Shown: piece by piece, positions 46,572 through 56,440 of the stretch
Position numbering within the stretch: the first letter of the stretch is position 1
How the letters are laid out: each line of letters opens with the position of its first letter
Assembly (NCBI RefSeq): GCF_030409225.1
Contig: NZ_JAUFPK010000001.1
Location: 1,227,026-1,291,025, forward strand
Length of the DNA stretch: 64,000 nucleotides
Direction of reading: 5' to 3'
Source: Aquisalimonas lutea
GTDB taxonomy: Bacteria > Pseudomonadota > Gammaproteobacteria > Nitrococcales > Aquisalimonadaceae
Program-made: the position numbers and the translations under genes
The notes under the pieces: generated by a model
The model's database searches: none
Told to the model about the DNA's origin: nothing
Seen by the model: only the letters and a program-made list of their open reading frames with translations

Positions 46572-47255
46572 TCAGGCGAGTAGCACTGCCACGATGCCGG
46601 TGATGAAAACGCCGTCGAACGTGCCGGCACCGCCGATGGACGCCACCGGCACGCCCAGGCTGCGGATGTCGTTGATCCGCAGCAGGTCCGCGCCCGCGAG
46701 CACGCCCAGCGTGCCGGCGATGTAGGCTACCGCGGGCGAGTGCTCCCCACCGAAGGCGACGCCGAGCACCGCCGCGGCGATCGGGGCGACGAGAATGGGC
46801 ATGCCGATGCCCAGCCCGGGTACGGGCCGGCTGAAGAAGTAGCACACGGCCGTCTGGCCGGCGGTGGCAAGCAGTACGCCCAGCAACGGTACGGGCTGCG
46901 TGGCCGCCAGGTACAGGCAGAAGGTCGCCGGGATGATGGCCCCGCCGACGTTGATGGCGACCACCGTGCGACCGTGGAACGGGGGCTGCCGGTGCTGCAG
47001 CCAGGGAATGGGAACGGATGGCCGGTCGGTGCGGGCGTCGGCAGACGTCTGCATCTGGAACAGCGGCATGTTGATCAGGCTGCCGCCGATGCAGCTCAGC
47101 AGCAACAGCATCCCCGAGCCGCCGGTTAGCCCGAGCTTCTCGAACGCAATGCTCACCGCGCCCACCTGGATGAGCGCGAACAGGAACATGAACGCGATGA
47201 GTCCGATGAGAAGGGGAATGGCGAGCTCCTTGGGTCGTGACGGCGACGGGCTCAT
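46572..47255 (-). CDS. DUF1614 membrane protein
   Basis: A 227-residue protein with about seven hydrophobic segments: IPLLIGLIAFMFLFALIQVG, SGMLLLLSCIGGSLINMPL, VVAINVGGAIIPATFCLYL, LGVLLATAGQTAVCYFF and others, ending DGVFITGIVAVLLA. The GGAGTFDGVF motif and the INVGGA segment are typical of DUF1614. Function unknown. The ATG at 47255 places the first helix near the N-terminus; the longer frame upstream is not conserved. Confidence 0.82.
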   Translation of the reverse strand: MSPSPSRPKELAIPLLIGLIAFMFLFALIQVGAVSIAFEKLGLTGGSGMLLLLSCIGGSLINMPLFQMQTSADARTDRPSVPIPWLQHRQPPFHGRTVVAINVGGAIIPATFCLYLAATQPVPLLGVLLATAGQTAVCYFFSRPVPGLGIGMPILVAPIAAAVLGVAFGGEHSPAVAYIAGTLGVLAGADLLRINDIRSLGVPVASIGGAGTFDGVFITGIVAVLLA

Positions 47256-47513
47256 TGTAACCGGCGATTCCGGTGTGGAATGAACCTCCCTGCCGCCGGC
47301 CGGTGCGATCGGAGCAGACGGCGTCGCTTTCCGGGGGCGCGGTGATCTCGACTCGCGGGAGCTGAAGGTCCATCCTGCGCGTTGGGCACCGGCCTTCCTT
47401 CCGCCGTGGGCGCGCCCCGCGATCACCCGCGCTGACGGGCGGCTCCGGAGACTCTTGCGTTCCGCGTGTGCAGGCCTTATATAAGCTCCGTCGGTACAAG
47501 GAGGACAAGGATC

Positions 47514-47873
47514 ATGCCGATCTACGAATATTTCTGTGACAGTTGCGGGCACGAGCAGGAGGCCATCCAGAAGCTCAGTGATGCGCCCCTGACCGACTGC
47601 GAGTCCTGCGGGGAGGCGAAGCTGCGCCGCAAGATCTCGGCGGCGGCGTTCCGGCTCAAGGGGGGCGGCTGGTACGAGACCGACTTCAAGTCGGGCAACC
47701 GCCGCAATATCATCGGCGACAGCAGCTCGGGCAACGGTTCCGACAATGGTTCGTCCTCCGGCAGCAGCGAAGGCTCCGGGGGCAGCTCCGAGGGCAGCGG
47801 CAAGAGCGCGGGCAAGGAAAGCTCAGGCAAGGACAGCGGAAGCAGCACCTCCAAGGCCGCGAGCGGCGCCTGA
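47514..47873 (+). CDS. FmdB-family zinc ribbon protein
   Basis: A 119-residue protein. The N-terminal zinc ribbon MPIYEYFCDSCGHEQE has two CxxC pairs (Cys8/Cys11 and ESCGE region Cys29/Cys32), followed by RRKISAAAFRLKGGGWYETDFK, the family's standard block. The last 50 residues are a Ser/Gly/Lys low-complexity tail. GGAGG precedes the ATG. It lies 105 bases ahead of aspS, a conserved pairing in gammaproteobacteria. The precise role is unknown. Confidence 0.9.
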   Translation: MPIYEYFCDSCGHEQEAIQKLSDAPLTDCESCGEAKLRRKISAAAFRLKGGGWYETDFKSGNRRNIIGDSSSGNGSDNGSSSGSSEGSGGSSEGSGKSAGKESSGKDSGSSTSKAASGA

Positions 47874-47978
47874 CGCCCCGGGCGCGGCCGGTTGCGCCGC
47901 CCCGGGCGAGACCGTACCATTGCCGCCCTGATCTCCCGCCGGCCATCCCCGGCGCATACCAGTATTCAGGGCACAGAC

Positions 47979-49757
47979 ATGCGCAGCCATTATTGCGGCC
48001 AGGTTACGGAAGCACACCTCGACACGGACGTGGAGCTTAGCGGCTGGGTTCACCGGCGGCGCGACCATGGCGGCGTGATCTTCATCGACCTGCGCGACCG
48101 GGACGGCCTGGTGCAGGTGGTCTTCGACCCGGATCGTCCGGAGAGCTTTGCCACGGCCGAGAGCGTGCGCGGGGAGTATGTCCTCCGCGTGCAGGGGCGC
48201 GTGCGCAGAAGGCCGGAGGGCACGGAGAACCCGGGCTTGAACAGCGGGCAGGTGGAGGTGCTCGGCCACGCCATCGAGGTCCTGAACACCGCCAAGACGC
48301 CGCCGTTCCAGCTCGACGACGTGGACGTGGGCGAGGACGTGCGCCTGCGGCACCGCTACGTCGACCTGCGCCGCCCGGAGATGCTGGAACGGCTGCGCAC
48401 CCGGGCGCGGATCACCAGCGAGCTGCGCCGGTTCCTGGACGGCGAGGGCTTTCTCGACATCGAAACCCCCATGCTCACCCGGGCTACGCCCGAGGGCGCC
48501 CGGGACTACCTGGTGCCCAGCCGCGTCCACCAGGGGGCCTTCTATGCCCTGCCGCAGTCGCCGCAGTTGTTCAAGCAACTGCTGATGATGTCCGGCATGG
48601 ACCGTTACTACCAGATCACCCGCTGCTTCCGCGACGAGGACCTACGCGCCGACCGGCAGCCGGAGTTCACCCAGCTCGATATCGAGACCTCGTTCATGGA
48701 CGAGAACGGCATCATGGAGCTCATGGAGTCCATGATCGCCGGGCTGTTCCGCAATGTCCTGGGCGAGGAGCTGCCGCAGCCGTTTCCGCGCATGCGCTAT
48801 GCCGAGGCCGTGCACCGCTTCGGCATCGACCGGCCCGATCTGCGCATCCCCCTGGAGCTGGTGGAGGTGGCGGATCTCGTCACCGACGTGGAGTTCAAGG
48901 TCTTCTCCGGGCCGGCCAATGATGCCAAGGGACGCGTGGCGGCGCTGCGGGTGCCCGGCGGCGGCGAGCTCACGCGCAAGGAGATCGATACCTACACCGA
49001 GTTCGTCGGTCGTTACGGCGCCAAGGGGCTCGCCTACATCAAGGTGAACGATCCCGCCCAGGGGCGCGAGGGGCTGCAGTCGCCTATTCTCAAATTCCTG
49101 CCCGACGAGGCCGTGACGGGCATTCTCGAGCGCACCGGCGCCGGGGCCGGCGATCTGGTGTTCTTCGGCGCCGACCGGGCGAGCATCGTCAACGAGGCTC
49201 TCGGCGCCCTGCGGGTGCGGCTGGGTCACGACCTGGGCCTGGTGGAGGCGGGCTGGCGGCCGGTGTGGGTGGTCGATTTCCCCATGTTCGAGTACGACGA
49301 GCAGGACCAGCGCCTGTACTCCCTGCACCACCCGTTCACCTCGCCCAGCGTCGACAGCGTCGACGAGCTGCGCGCGGTGGATGCCGAGCAGCTCCTCTCG
49401 CGCGCCTATGACATGGTGCTCAACGGCACCGAGATTGGCGGCGGCTCCATTCGTATCCACCGCCCCGACATGCAGCGCGCCGTGTTCGGGTTGCTGGGCA
49501 TCGACGAGGACGAGGCGCGGGAGAAGTTCGGTTTCCTGCTGGACGCGCTGGAGTACGGCGCCCCGCCGCACGGCGGCATCGCCTTCGGCCTGGATCGCCT
49601 GGTCATGCTCATGACCGGCGCGCACTCCATCCGTGACGTCATGGCCTTCCCCAAGACCCAGACGGCGAGCTGCCTGCTCACGGAGGCCCCCGCGCCCGTG
49701 GGCGAGGCGCAGCTCCGCGAGCTGGGCATTCGGTTGCGCAAGACCGTCAGCGGCTGA
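47979..49757 (+). CDS. aspS: Aspartyl-tRNA synthetase
   Basis: A 592-residue class II synthetase. N-terminal OB-fold anticodon domain ([24 protein letters not shown]), class II motif 1 region ([27 protein letters not shown]), motif 2 ([21 protein letters not shown]), the bacterial insertion domain, and motif 3 ([14 protein letters not shown]). Length matches E. coli AspS (590). The start at 47979 gives MRSHYCGQV. Its 3' end overlaps the convergent phosphoesterase gene by 11 bases. Confidence 0.98.
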   Translation: MRSHYCGQVTEAHLDTDVELSGWVHRRRDHGGVIFIDLRDRDGLVQVVFDPDRPESFATAESVRGEYVLRVQGRVRRRPEGTENPGLNSGQVEVLGHAIEVLNTAKTPPFQLDDVDVGEDVRLRHRYVDLRRPEMLERLRTRARITSELRRFLDGEGFLDIETPMLTRATPEGARDYLVPSRVHQGAFYALPQSPQLFKQLLMMSGMDRYYQITRCFRDEDLRADRQPEFTQLDIETSFMDENGIMELMESMIAGLFRNVLGEELPQPFPRMRYAEAVHRFGIDRPDLRIPLELVEVADLVTDVEFKVFSGPANDAKGRVAALRVPGGGELTRKEIDTYTEFVGRYGAKGLAYIKVNDPAQGREGLQSPILKFLPDEAVTGILERTGAGAGDLVFFGADRASIVNEALGALRVRLGHDLGLVEAGWRPVWVVDFPMFEYDEQDQRLYSLHHPFTSPSVDSVDELRAVDAEQLLSRAYDMVLNGTEIGGGSIRIHRPDMQRAVFGLLGIDEDEAREKFGFLLDALEYGAPPHGGIAFGLDRLVMLMTGAHSIRDVMAFPKTQTASCLLTEAPAPVGEAQLRELGIRLRKTVSG

Positions 49758-50532
49758 CCGGCGCCTGCTGGTGGATGGTCTCCGTGCCGTCCGGCCGGCG
49801 CACGGCGATGCTCAGGTACAGCCCGTGGGCTACGCCCGTCTCCAGGTTGACGTGCCCGTGGCCGCGCGCAGGGCGGCCCGCGTCATCCGCACCCACCACG
49901 TGACCGCAGTAGGTTAGTGATAGCGCGGACGGGGCGTGCGCGCTTTTCCCGGCGGTTTGTAGCCGCTGCAGGGCCTTGCCGCGTTGGCGACTCCAAATCA
50001 ATGACTCCGGGTCGCCCGCCTGATTGCGGTCGATGGTCTCGTCGGTCATGCCGTCGGCGAAGCCCGCATGGACGACGTGGTAGCGGTGGTTCCCTTGACC
50101 GACCACGAGCACGTGGGGCAGCTCCCGCACCTGCTCGATGAGCGTGCGGAACTCGTCGTCCGGTGGCCAGAGATGGATCAGCCACTCGCCGCCATTGTTC
50201 TGGTGAAGGGCAAAGCGGGGGTCCTGCGTACCGGCGGCGCCGTCGAGTTCCCGGACGCTGCCGAGCAGTAGGTCCTCGTGGTTGCCCTTGACCGCATGGA
50301 ACCACGGTTCGCGCAGCAGCCGCAGGCAGGCGACGGAATCCGGCCCGCGGTCGACCAGGTCGCCCACCGAGAGCAGGCGATCCGCTGCGGGGTCAAAGGA
50401 GAGGGCCTCCAGAGCCGCATCAAGCGTAGGACGATGGCCGTGGAGGTCGCCCACGACGAGATCGCGCCCCTGCTCGTTGGCGGGTAGCGAGACGATGCGC
50501 GCTTTGGGTTGGTTTCTAGGCCTTTTCCTCAT
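49747..50532 (-). CDS. Calcineurin-like metallophosphoesterase (PrpA/B-type phosphatase)
   Basis: A 261-residue protein phosphatase-like enzyme. Metal-binding motifs are in order: VVGDLHGH near residue 27, [10 protein letters not shown] near 58, GNHEDLL near 83, and two late His ([13 protein letters not shown]). This is the PPP/lambda-phosphatase pattern, as in PrpA and PrpB of E. coli. Substrate unknown. Convergent with aspS, with slight overlap of ends. The basic N-terminus [11 protein letters not shown] is outside the fold. Confidence 0.88.
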   Translation of the reverse strand: MRKRPRNQPKARIVSLPANEQGRDLVVGDLHGHRPTLDAALEALSFDPAADRLLSVGDLVDRGPDSVACLRLLREPWFHAVKGNHEDLLLGSVRELDGAAGTQDPRFALHQNNGGEWLIHLWPPDDEFRTLIEQVRELPHVLVVGQGNHRYHVVHAGFADGMTDETIDRNQAGDPESLIWSRQRGKALQRLQTAGKSAHAPSALSLTYCGHVVGADDAGRPARGHGHVNLETGVAHGLYLSIAVRRPDGTETIHQQAPVSR

Positions 50533-51073
50533 CGCTGTGCCGCACCCATGGATATTTGCGATCGGGAACGTGCATGGCCCGCAGATGCGCGACCTGGACG
50601 CACGCCCCCTGTGTCGACGTGTTCATCATGACATCGTGCGCCCTGCTCCCGCAGCTACCCCTATCGGTACTGACGGCGTCGGTGTTGGGGGCGCTGCGCA
50701 AAGGGGCGGCAAGCAGCTGCTGCAGGGACTGGCTGTGACCAGGGTCGATGTGGCCCCAGTCACAAAAACGCGCATGGTTGCCCGTGTTTTCGTGATCCAG
50801 GTCGGAATTCCGCGGTTTGCCCCCTCGACGGTCACAGAAACGCCTGGTTAGGTTGGATGCAGGATCCATTGGTTGTGGCATTGTGTGAACCCGTTCACAA
50901 AATGCCGGCATTCTGGTATCAAGGAGGGTAGCCTGACCAGTTTCAGGGTTCCCAACGTGGCCCCGTTCAAGCCGGCCCGTCTGCGGGGGCGTGCCGACTT
51001 GCCGCTTGCTTCGGGGCGGGGGTGGCATTGGGTCAGGGTGGCAGGGAGCAAGAACAAAAAGGAACGTTGAATA
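50533..51073. other. 540-bp gap ahead of the exopolysaccharide genes
   Basis: No credible gene is seen. The longest open frame (minus, 170 codons) lacks a ribosome site and family features. GTCACA-N-AAACGC occurs twice 73 bases apart (about 50758 and 50831). A long palindrome (listed separately) lies near 50890. The last 130 bases form a GC-rich leader before epsB. The gap probably holds the epsB promoter and control sites. Confidence 0.5.
50877..50906. promoter_or_regulatory. Long palindromic operator candidate upstream of epsB
   Basis: TGTGAAC-CC-GTTCACA is perfect, and with one mismatch the symmetry extends to GCATT...AATGC on each side, 30 bases in all. It lies about 170 bases before the epsB ATG. 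TGTGA-N6-TCACA is close to the CRP/Vfr type consensus, so a CRP-family regulator is one possibility. The inner half is a better palindrome than a random site would give. Confidence 0.6.
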
Positions 51074-52471
51074 ATGATACGGCTATTCAGTCACTACGTG
51101 CCGCGAAATACGCTGTTCATCGCGGTGCTCGAGGCGCTAATCCTTGCCGCGTCCGTGTATCTGGCCGCTATCGTGTGGGCCGATCTCGGCTACACGGCGA
51201 CAGCCGACCGGCTTGCGCTTGAATCGTTTATGCTCGCCGGGTCCATGCTGCTCGTGATGAGCCTGCTTGGTGTCTACGGACAATCCTCGATCGAGGGCTG
51301 GAAGACGACATTGATCCGGCTGATCGTCGCGGCCGCTTTGGGCTTCGGTGTTGTCGATTTCCTCTCGCGTGAGCTTGACGGGACCTTGGCCGTTTTGGGG
51401 ATGCCTGGCGTCATCGGGGTCGCAGGGGCGTTGGCGGTGATCTCGCTCGAGCGGGCGGTCGTGTTTCGCTGGAAGGGCGCGAAGGTGTTCCGGCCGCAAG
51501 TGCTTGTCCTTGGCACCGGTTCACGGGCTGCCCGTGTCGACGAGATCGTGCAGGCTCAGCCGTCGGCGCGCCGGATGGACGTTGTCGGTTTCGTGCCGGC
51601 GAACGAAGAAAGCCACTATGTCCCTGCACGCCGACTTGTCGGACGCGAGGCGGGGGAGACCCTGTGGACCCTAGTGCGCCGTTACGGGATCAGCGAGATC
51701 ATCGTCGGCGTGCGGGATCGGCGCAACGGCGGCCTTCCCGTCGAAGAACTGCTTGAATGCCGGCTGCACGGGGTGCGTGTGACCTATCTTACGGACTTCT
51801 TTGAGCGCGAGACGGGTCAAATCCGTGTGGAGTCGCTGAACACGAGTTGGCTGATCTTCAGCGAAGGGTTTCGCCGCGGCAGCCTGCGCAATATCGTCAA
51901 GCGCACGTTCGATATTCTCGCTAGTGGAGGGCTACTGCTCGTCACCGCACCGATCATGTTGCTCACCGCGATCGCGATCCTGGCGACGATGGGCTCACCG
52001 GTTTTCTACAAGCAGCAACGTGTCGGCGAGGGAAGACGAGTCTTTACGATTCGCAAGTTCCGCAGCATGAAAAACGATGCGGAGAAAGACGGCAAGGCGC
52101 GCTGGGCGACGAGCGACGACGACCGGATCACTCGCGTAGGGCGCGTGATCCGCCTATTGCGCATTGATGAGCTGCCGCAGATCTTCAACGTCTTCCGGGG
52201 CGATATGAGCTTCGTCGGGCCGCGGCCGGAGCGCCCCGAGTTCGTGCGCGAGCTTGCCGAGGAGATCCCCTACTACGATGTTCGCCATAGCATTAAACCG
52301 GGGATTACTGGCTGGGCGCAGGTGCGGTACGCGTATGGCGCGTCCGTGGAGGATGCCCGGCAGAAGCTCCAGTACGACCTCTACTACGTCAAGAATCACA
52401 CGCTGTTTCTGGATATCATGATACTGCTGGACACCGTCCAGGTGGTTCTGTTCGGTAAAGGAGCGCGTTGA
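51074..52471 (+). CDS. epsB: EpsB-type polyprenyl glycosylphosphotransferase (PEP-CTERM/EPS system)
   Basis: A 465-residue membrane protein starting exopolysaccharide synthesis: it transfers a sugar-1-phosphate onto undecaprenyl phosphate. Four N-terminal helices (about 10-125), a CoA-binding-like domain (VLVLGTGSRAARVDE, IIVGVRDRRNG), a fifth helix near 290, then the catalytic domain with KRTFDILASGGLL, PVFYKQQRVGEGRRVFTIRKF RSMK, RLLRIDELPQIFNVFRGDMSFVGPRPERPEF and PGITGWAQV. The sequence type with GRREAGETLW-like linker is that of the EpsB family tied to XrtA/PEP-CTERM loci. It is followed by the dehydrogenase and the PEP-CTERM cargo. Confidence 0.93.
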   Translation: MIRLFSHYVPRNTLFIAVLEALILAASVYLAAIVWADLGYTATADRLALESFMLAGSMLLVMSLLGVYGQSSIEGWKTTLIRLIVAAALGFGVVDFLSRELDGTLAVLGMPGVIGVAGALAVISLERAVVFRWKGAKVFRPQVLVLGTGSRAARVDEIVQAQPSARRMDVVGFVPANEESHYVPARRLVGREAGETLWTLVRRYGISEIIVGVRDRRNGGLPVEELLECRLHGVRVTYLTDFFERETGQIRVESLNTSWLIFSEGFRRGSLRNIVKRTFDILASGGLLLVTAPIMLLTAIAILATMGSPVFYKQQRVGEGRRVFTIRKFRSMKNDAEKDGKARWATSDDDRITRVGRVIRLLRIDELPQIFNVFRGDMSFVGPRPERPEFVRELAEEIPYYDVRHSIKPGITGWAQVRYAYGASVEDARQKLQYDLYYVKNHTLFLDIMILLDTVQVVLFGKGAR

Positions 52472-52575
52472 CCGATTAGTCACGGCGGAATCCCGGATTC
52501 CGTGGGAGAGACCTCCGCTTCCTGCCGGCACCTCTAGACTGCCCAATCGGGCACCAACCAACACGGAAAGCTTGC

Positions 52576-53865
52576 ATGCCCGCAACCATCCCAACCTTGC
52601 CGGATGCCCGCATCGCCGTGATCGGCCTTGGTTACGTGGGGCTTCCGCTGGCAGTGGCCTTCGCCGACCGTTACCCAGTGACGGGGTTCGATGTCAGCAG
52701 CCAACGCATCAGTGAGCTTAGCGAAGGCGTGGATCGCACACGCGAAGTGAGTGCGGAGAGCCTTGATGAGGTGCGCAACCTCCGGTTCACGGCGGAATCG
52801 ACGGATCTCGACGCATGCAATGTGTTCGTGGTGACGGTGCCGACGCCGATCGATAAGCACAAGCGCCCCGATCTCGGGCCGCTTGTGCGTGCGAGCGAAA
52901 TCGTGGCCCGCGCGCTGAAGCCGGGCGATGTCGTGATCTACGAGTCCACCGTCTATCCGGGGGCGACCGAAGAGGACTGTGTGCCGGTGCTCGAACGGGG
53001 CTCAGGGCTGCGCTTCAACGAGGACTTCTTTGCCGGATACAGCCCCGAGCGCATCAATCCGGGCGACAAGGCGCACACGGTCCGCGATATCGTCAAGGTC
53101 ACTTCGGGGTCTACACCGGAAGTGGCCGAGTTCGTGGATGCGCTGTACGCGAGCGTAATCCGTGCCGGGACCCATCGGGCGACGAGTATCCGGGTGGCCG
53201 AAGCGGCCAAGGTCATTGAAAACACCCAGCGTGACGTCAATATCGCGCTGGTCAATGAGCTCGCCATTCTATTCGGTCGCATGGGCTTGGACACCTTGTC
53301 CGTGCTTGAGGCGGCCGGTACCAAATGGAATTTCCTGCCCTTCCGCCCCGGGCTTGTCGGGGGGCACTGCATTGGTGTCGATCCGTACTATCTCACGCAC
53401 AAGGCCCAGGAGCTTGGCCATCATCCGGAAATGATCCTGGCCGGGCGGCGGATCAACGACGGGATGGGCCGTGTTGTGGCCACACAACTGTTGCAGCTCA
53501 TGGCCGAGCGCGGTCAGACCCTCGTCGGTGCGCGCGTCTTGATTCTCGGACTTGCGTTCAAAGAGAACTGCCCGGATCTGCGTAACACCCGGGTCGTGGA
53601 CGTGATCGAGGAACTCAAGCGCTTCAATGCCCAGGTGGACGTGCACGACCCGTGGGTAGACCCCACTGAAGCCGAGAATGAGTACGGCCTGACCCCGATT
53701 CGGGAGCCGGAGGCGGCTGTGTATGATGCCTCGATATTGGCGGTCGGCCATCGCGAGTTCGTGAATCGAGGTGCGCCCGGTATTCGCTATTACATGAAAC
53801 CAGGAGCGTGCCTGCTGGATATCAAGGGTGTGTTCCCGCGAGAGGAGGTCGACGGTCGCCTGTGA
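52576..53865 (+). CDS. Nucleotide-sugar dehydrogenase (TviB/WbpA-like)
   Basis: A 429-residue NAD-dependent 6-dehydrogenase that oxidises a UDP-HexNAc to the uronic acid. NAD-binding motif IAVIGLGYVGLPLAV near residue 13, VPTPIDKHKRPDL, active-site segment FRPGLVGGHCIGVDPYYLTHKA with catalytic Cys near 262, and LGLAFKENCPDLRNTRV. The variant VPTPID...PDL is typical of UDP-GlcNAc/GalNAc dehydrogenases of the Vi-antigen type. GGAAAG precedes the ATG. The product is probably a building block of the polymer begun by EpsB. Confidence 0.94.
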   Translation: MPATIPTLPDARIAVIGLGYVGLPLAVAFADRYPVTGFDVSSQRISELSEGVDRTREVSAESLDEVRNLRFTAESTDLDACNVFVVTVPTPIDKHKRPDLGPLVRASEIVARALKPGDVVIYESTVYPGATEEDCVPVLERGSGLRFNEDFFAGYSPERINPGDKAHTVRDIVKVTSGSTPEVAEFVDALYASVIRAGTHRATSIRVAEAAKVIENTQRDVNIALVNELAILFGRMGLDTLSVLEAAGTKWNFLPFRPGLVGGHCIGVDPYYLTHKAQELGHHPEMILAGRRINDGMGRVVATQLLQLMAERGQTLVGARVLILGLAFKENCPDLRNTRVVDVIEELKRFNAQVDVHDPWVDPTEAENEYGLTPIREPEAAVYDASILAVGHREFVNRGAPGIRYYMKPGACLLDIKGVFPREEVDGRL

Positions 53866-53952
53866 GCGGCCGTGGGAAACCAGGGCCACCGTGGGCGGCG
53901 GGCCTGGTGCAGCGGCTACGTCGTTCTAGTGAAGGTACGCCTGATGGCGGGC

Positions 53953-54294
53953 TCAGCGGGCCGCGCCGAGTCCAAGCAGTCCGAGCCCGAGTAGGGCAAT
54001 CGTGCCCAGCTCCGGTGCGGGAACCGTCTCGTTGAAGGCGATGTTGTTGAACTTGAAGACGAACTCCGAGGCTGTCGCAATCACGCAGTCGAGTGCACCG
54101 GTCGAGATGATGTTGACGTACAGGGTCCCTTCGACGCCCTGGTCCCCATTCGGGCTCTCCAGTACATCACTACCGGTGACGTTGCCGACGAGGTCCTCGC
54201 CGTTAAACGAGCTCAGTTTGTTGTAGTTATCGACTGAGCCCGAGAGCAAGTCGGTACCAGCGGTAAACCATGCCCCTGGTTCCGTCCTCCCCAT
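53953..54294 (-). pseudogene. PEP-CTERM protein fragment lacking signal peptide
   Basis: A 113-codon frame that ends with the sorting signal VPAPELGTIALLGLGLLGLGAAR and a stop. The usual Arg-rich tail is cut to a single Arg. There is no signal peptide and an in-frame TAG sits just before the first ATG; the upstream sequence shows no matching N-terminus. Thus it is a C-terminal remnant or a member too short to be exported. The remaining body has NYNKLSSFNGEDL and no known fold. Confidence 0.6.
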
Positions 54295-54426
54295 ACCCTA
54301 GAGGCCGCCGGACGAGGGCCGGGCGTTGGTACCATGTTGCAAGCGGAACCGCCACGTTGCCGTGAATGGCGAGGCCGCGGGTGTTGAAGACCTTGCAGTT
54401 GCCGGTCTAAGGGACCTTCAGCGGGG

Positions 54427-54460
54427 AACCATATCTTTCCAAGTGGGAAGATATGGTTTT
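54427..54460 (+). terminator. 11-bp perfect AT-rich stem-loop followed by T-run
   Basis: AACCATATCTT pairs with AAGATATGGTT around a 10-base loop, then TT continues (GGTTTTAG). It lies between two minus-strand cargo genes but is tailed for the plus strand. It could be a terminator for read-through from the dehydrogenase gene or an operator. Confidence 0.45.
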
Positions 54461-54508
54461 AGCGGCTCAAAGACCTCGAACACCAGCGTTTAAGGACCGT
54501 GAGAAACT

Positions 54509-54547
54509 GAGCCGCGCCAGGGATGCTCGCAATCGCTGGCGCGGCTC
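54509..54547 (-). terminator. 12-bp stem-loop after the first intact PEP-CTERM gene
   Basis: GAGCCGCGCCAG pairs perfectly with CTGGCGCGGCTC around a 15-base loop, 30 bases beyond the stop of the cargo gene at 54577. On the minus strand it is followed by AGTTTCTC, a weak T tract. Confidence 0.6.
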
Positions 54548-54576
54548 GCCCGTCCGTGTTTACTTCCTGCTTCGGC

Positions 54577-55380
54577 TTACTGGCGGCTGGTCCAGCGGCG
54601 ACGCATGGCCATGCCAATACCCGCGAGGCCGATGCTCATGAGCGCTAAGGCCCCGGGTGCGGGGACTTGTGCCGGATCATCGCCGATGTCTGCGCCTCCA
54701 ATCGTGGCACCATCGAAGGCTAGTCCGGATTGATAAGCCGTGTCGGCCCAGTTTACGACACCGAACTGCAGCGAGTACTCGCCGGCCTGATCGAACAGGA
54801 ACGAAGCGTTGACCCAGTCCGTAGACCCGCAGCCGTCGTCCCAACAATCTCCTGAGGAGTCACCGAGTGGAGACCACTGCGGCGCCCCGGAAACGACCGG
54901 GGTATCTTCCGGATCCAAGGTCACGTCGACATCGGGCTCCGGCAGACCAAAACCCGGTACGGTGTCGCCATCCGGATTCGTGCGCGCCGTGAACAGCTGA
55001 ATCGGATCGTCACCAACAGGAAGGACTTGCGCCCAGCCGTAGTCTGTGTAACTACCACCGTCAGATGTGACGTAGTTGAAGTAGAAATCCAGCTCGTCAC
55101 CGGCGTCCGCGGAGAAGGTGGGTGACGTAATCGTCGAGCCGGTGGTCTCGTCTTCAACACCGAGTCCATCCATATCGGCACCGTCGTCGGTGGAAATCCA
55201 ACCGTACTCGCTACTCGCGAACGGTGACAGATCTACCGCTCCGTCGGCCCCGGAGGTGCCGCTGTTGCCTACGGTCGTCCAGTCGGACAGATTTACAGGG
55301 TCCGCCATTGCGGGCCCGGTCAAGCCGGCCGCAGCAACCAGTGCAAGGATACTCACGCCGCACTGAGCTCTTTTACTCAT
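54577..55380 (-). CDS. PEP-CTERM sorting domain protein
   Basis: A 267-residue secreted protein. Signal peptide 1-26 (VSILALVAAAGLTGPAMA). The body is acidic and rich in Gly/Asp/Ser with beta-type sequence: SSEYGWISTDDGADMDG, FSADAGDELDFYFNYVTSDGG, WVNASFLFDQAGEYSLQFGVVNW, a pattern of sugar-binding-like beta-sandwiches in PEP-CTERM proteins. The sorting signal is VPAPGALALMSIGLAGIGMAMRRRW. A sigma-54-type site lies about 105 bases upstream. Substrate for exosortase, surface or matrix protein; exact role unknown. Confidence 0.88.
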   Translation of the reverse strand: MSKRAQCGVSILALVAAAGLTGPAMADPVNLSDWTTVGNSGTSGADGAVDLSPFASSEYGWISTDDGADMDGLGVEDETTGSTITSPTFSADAGDELDFYFNYVTSDGGSYTDYGWAQVLPVGDDPIQLFTARTNPDGDTVPGFGLPEPDVDVTLDPEDTPVVSGAPQWSPLGDSSGDCWDDGCGSTDWVNASFLFDQAGEYSLQFGVVNWADTAYQSGLAFDGATIGGADIGDDPAQVPAPGALALMSIGLAGIGMAMRRRWTSRQ

Positions 55381-55482
55381 TTGGTACCCCTCCTCTTCAC
55401 CACCGTTTGGCTGAAAACCATCTAAACTGCTTAACGGTGTTGAGCGAAAGGCATCCTCGCTATAGGATGCGCATCAGATCCT

Positions 55483-55498
55483 TGCAAAAGTCGTTCCG
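55483..55498 (-). promoter_or_regulatory. Sigma-54-type promoter for the PEP-CTERM gene at 55380
   Basis: On the minus strand CGGAACGACTTTTGCA has GG and GC exactly 10 bases apart, as required for RpoN (-24/-12), with TTTGCA at -12. It is about 100 bases before the ATG. The nearby prsR gene encodes a sigma-54 activator, so the site is plausible. Confidence 0.55.
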
Positions 55499-55669
55499 AA
55501 AGAAGGAGAGTTAATAACCCGTATCTTGTGGTCTTTTCAGTCCCCACGTCATGTGGTGCCATTTCTTGGTGTAAAGGAAACGTTGATCCAATAACTTTTC
55601 AGCGGCTAAATACGGCTTGTCGAAGGTCGGCATCGGCCGGAACTGAGGTCTCCTCGGATAATTAACCGG

Positions 55670-56311
55670 TCAGCCGCGGCGCCTACGCCGTGCTGCGACA
55701 CCTAGCCCTAGCAGGCCGAGGCCGAGCAGGCCGAGCATCGTCGGTTCGGGGACTTGCACTGACCCCGTGCGTGCAAACAACGTGATGTGGGATAGATCCG
55801 GGATGTTGCCGTTTTTCGTATAGGCAATCTCCCACGTTCCATCGGTCGGATCTGTATTCACGACGAGGTCCTCGAACAGCCACAGCGCATATCTGTTCGA
55901 GCCCTTCAGCGCCGCAACAAAATCAAACGCAGCCGGCAACGGCGTTCCCGTGGCGCTCAACGACCAAGTCCCGTCGTCGCTTCCATCCCAGTCGAGCGTG
56001 AACGTGTAGCCGTTGAGTTCGCCGGTTTCCCCCGAGCTGTCGCCCTGGATCAAGTGCGTCCAACCGGTGCCCCACTTGGTACTGACGATCGCGTCGACGT
56101 CGGTTTGGTCATTGACGTTGTCTACGACCACACCATAGCAATCGTTTGCGTCGGCTGAATCATAGGCCATGTCCGACACAGAGATCCCGTCTGTTTGTTC
56201 CGCGTCGCTGCAGAACAGGGTGGTCGCGTCGGCGTTATTGAACGCTGCTGTTGACACGAGTGCCGCGCTGCTGATCGCCGCCGTTGAGAGAACTGATTGC
56301 CATGCTTTCAT
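55670..56311 (-). CDS. PEP-CTERM sorting domain protein
   Basis: A 213-residue secreted protein. Signal peptide about 1-27 (SVLSTAAISSAALVSTAAFNNADA). The body includes CSDAEQTDGISVSDM and DANDCYGVVVDN (two Cys, possible disulfide), FTLDWDGSDDGTWSLSATG, LKGSNRYALWLFEDL. The sorting signal is VPEPTMLGLLGLGLLGLGVAARRRRRG, a textbook PEP motif. The ATG at 56311 is chosen because the signal peptide then starts MKAW; the upstream in-frame region is not signal-like. A strong sigma-54 site lies 130-147 bases upstream. Confidence 0.88.
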   Translation of the reverse strand: MKAWQSVLSTAAISSAALVSTAAFNNADATTLFCSDAEQTDGISVSDMAYDSADANDCYGVVVDNVNDQTDVDAIVSTKWGTGWTHLIQGDSSGETGELNGYTFTLDWDGSDDGTWSLSATGTPLPAAFDFVAALKGSNRYALWLFEDLVVNTDPTDGTWEIAYTKNGNIPDLSHITLFARTGSVQVPEPTMLGLLGLGLLGLGVAARRRRRG

Positions 56312-56440
56312 GATGCTGATTGCTCCCGCAAAGCCCAGATTCATAATGATTCCGAACTCGGGATGCCGTTTTCGCGCCTTCTCCCGGATGCTTTGCCGGA
56401 AAAATGTAAGCACAGCGGCATCCTATATCCGAGCCTATGT

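Noticed and set aside
50516-51028. 170-codon minus-strand frame before epsB
   Set aside because: No start signals or recognisable family; spans the palindromic control region.
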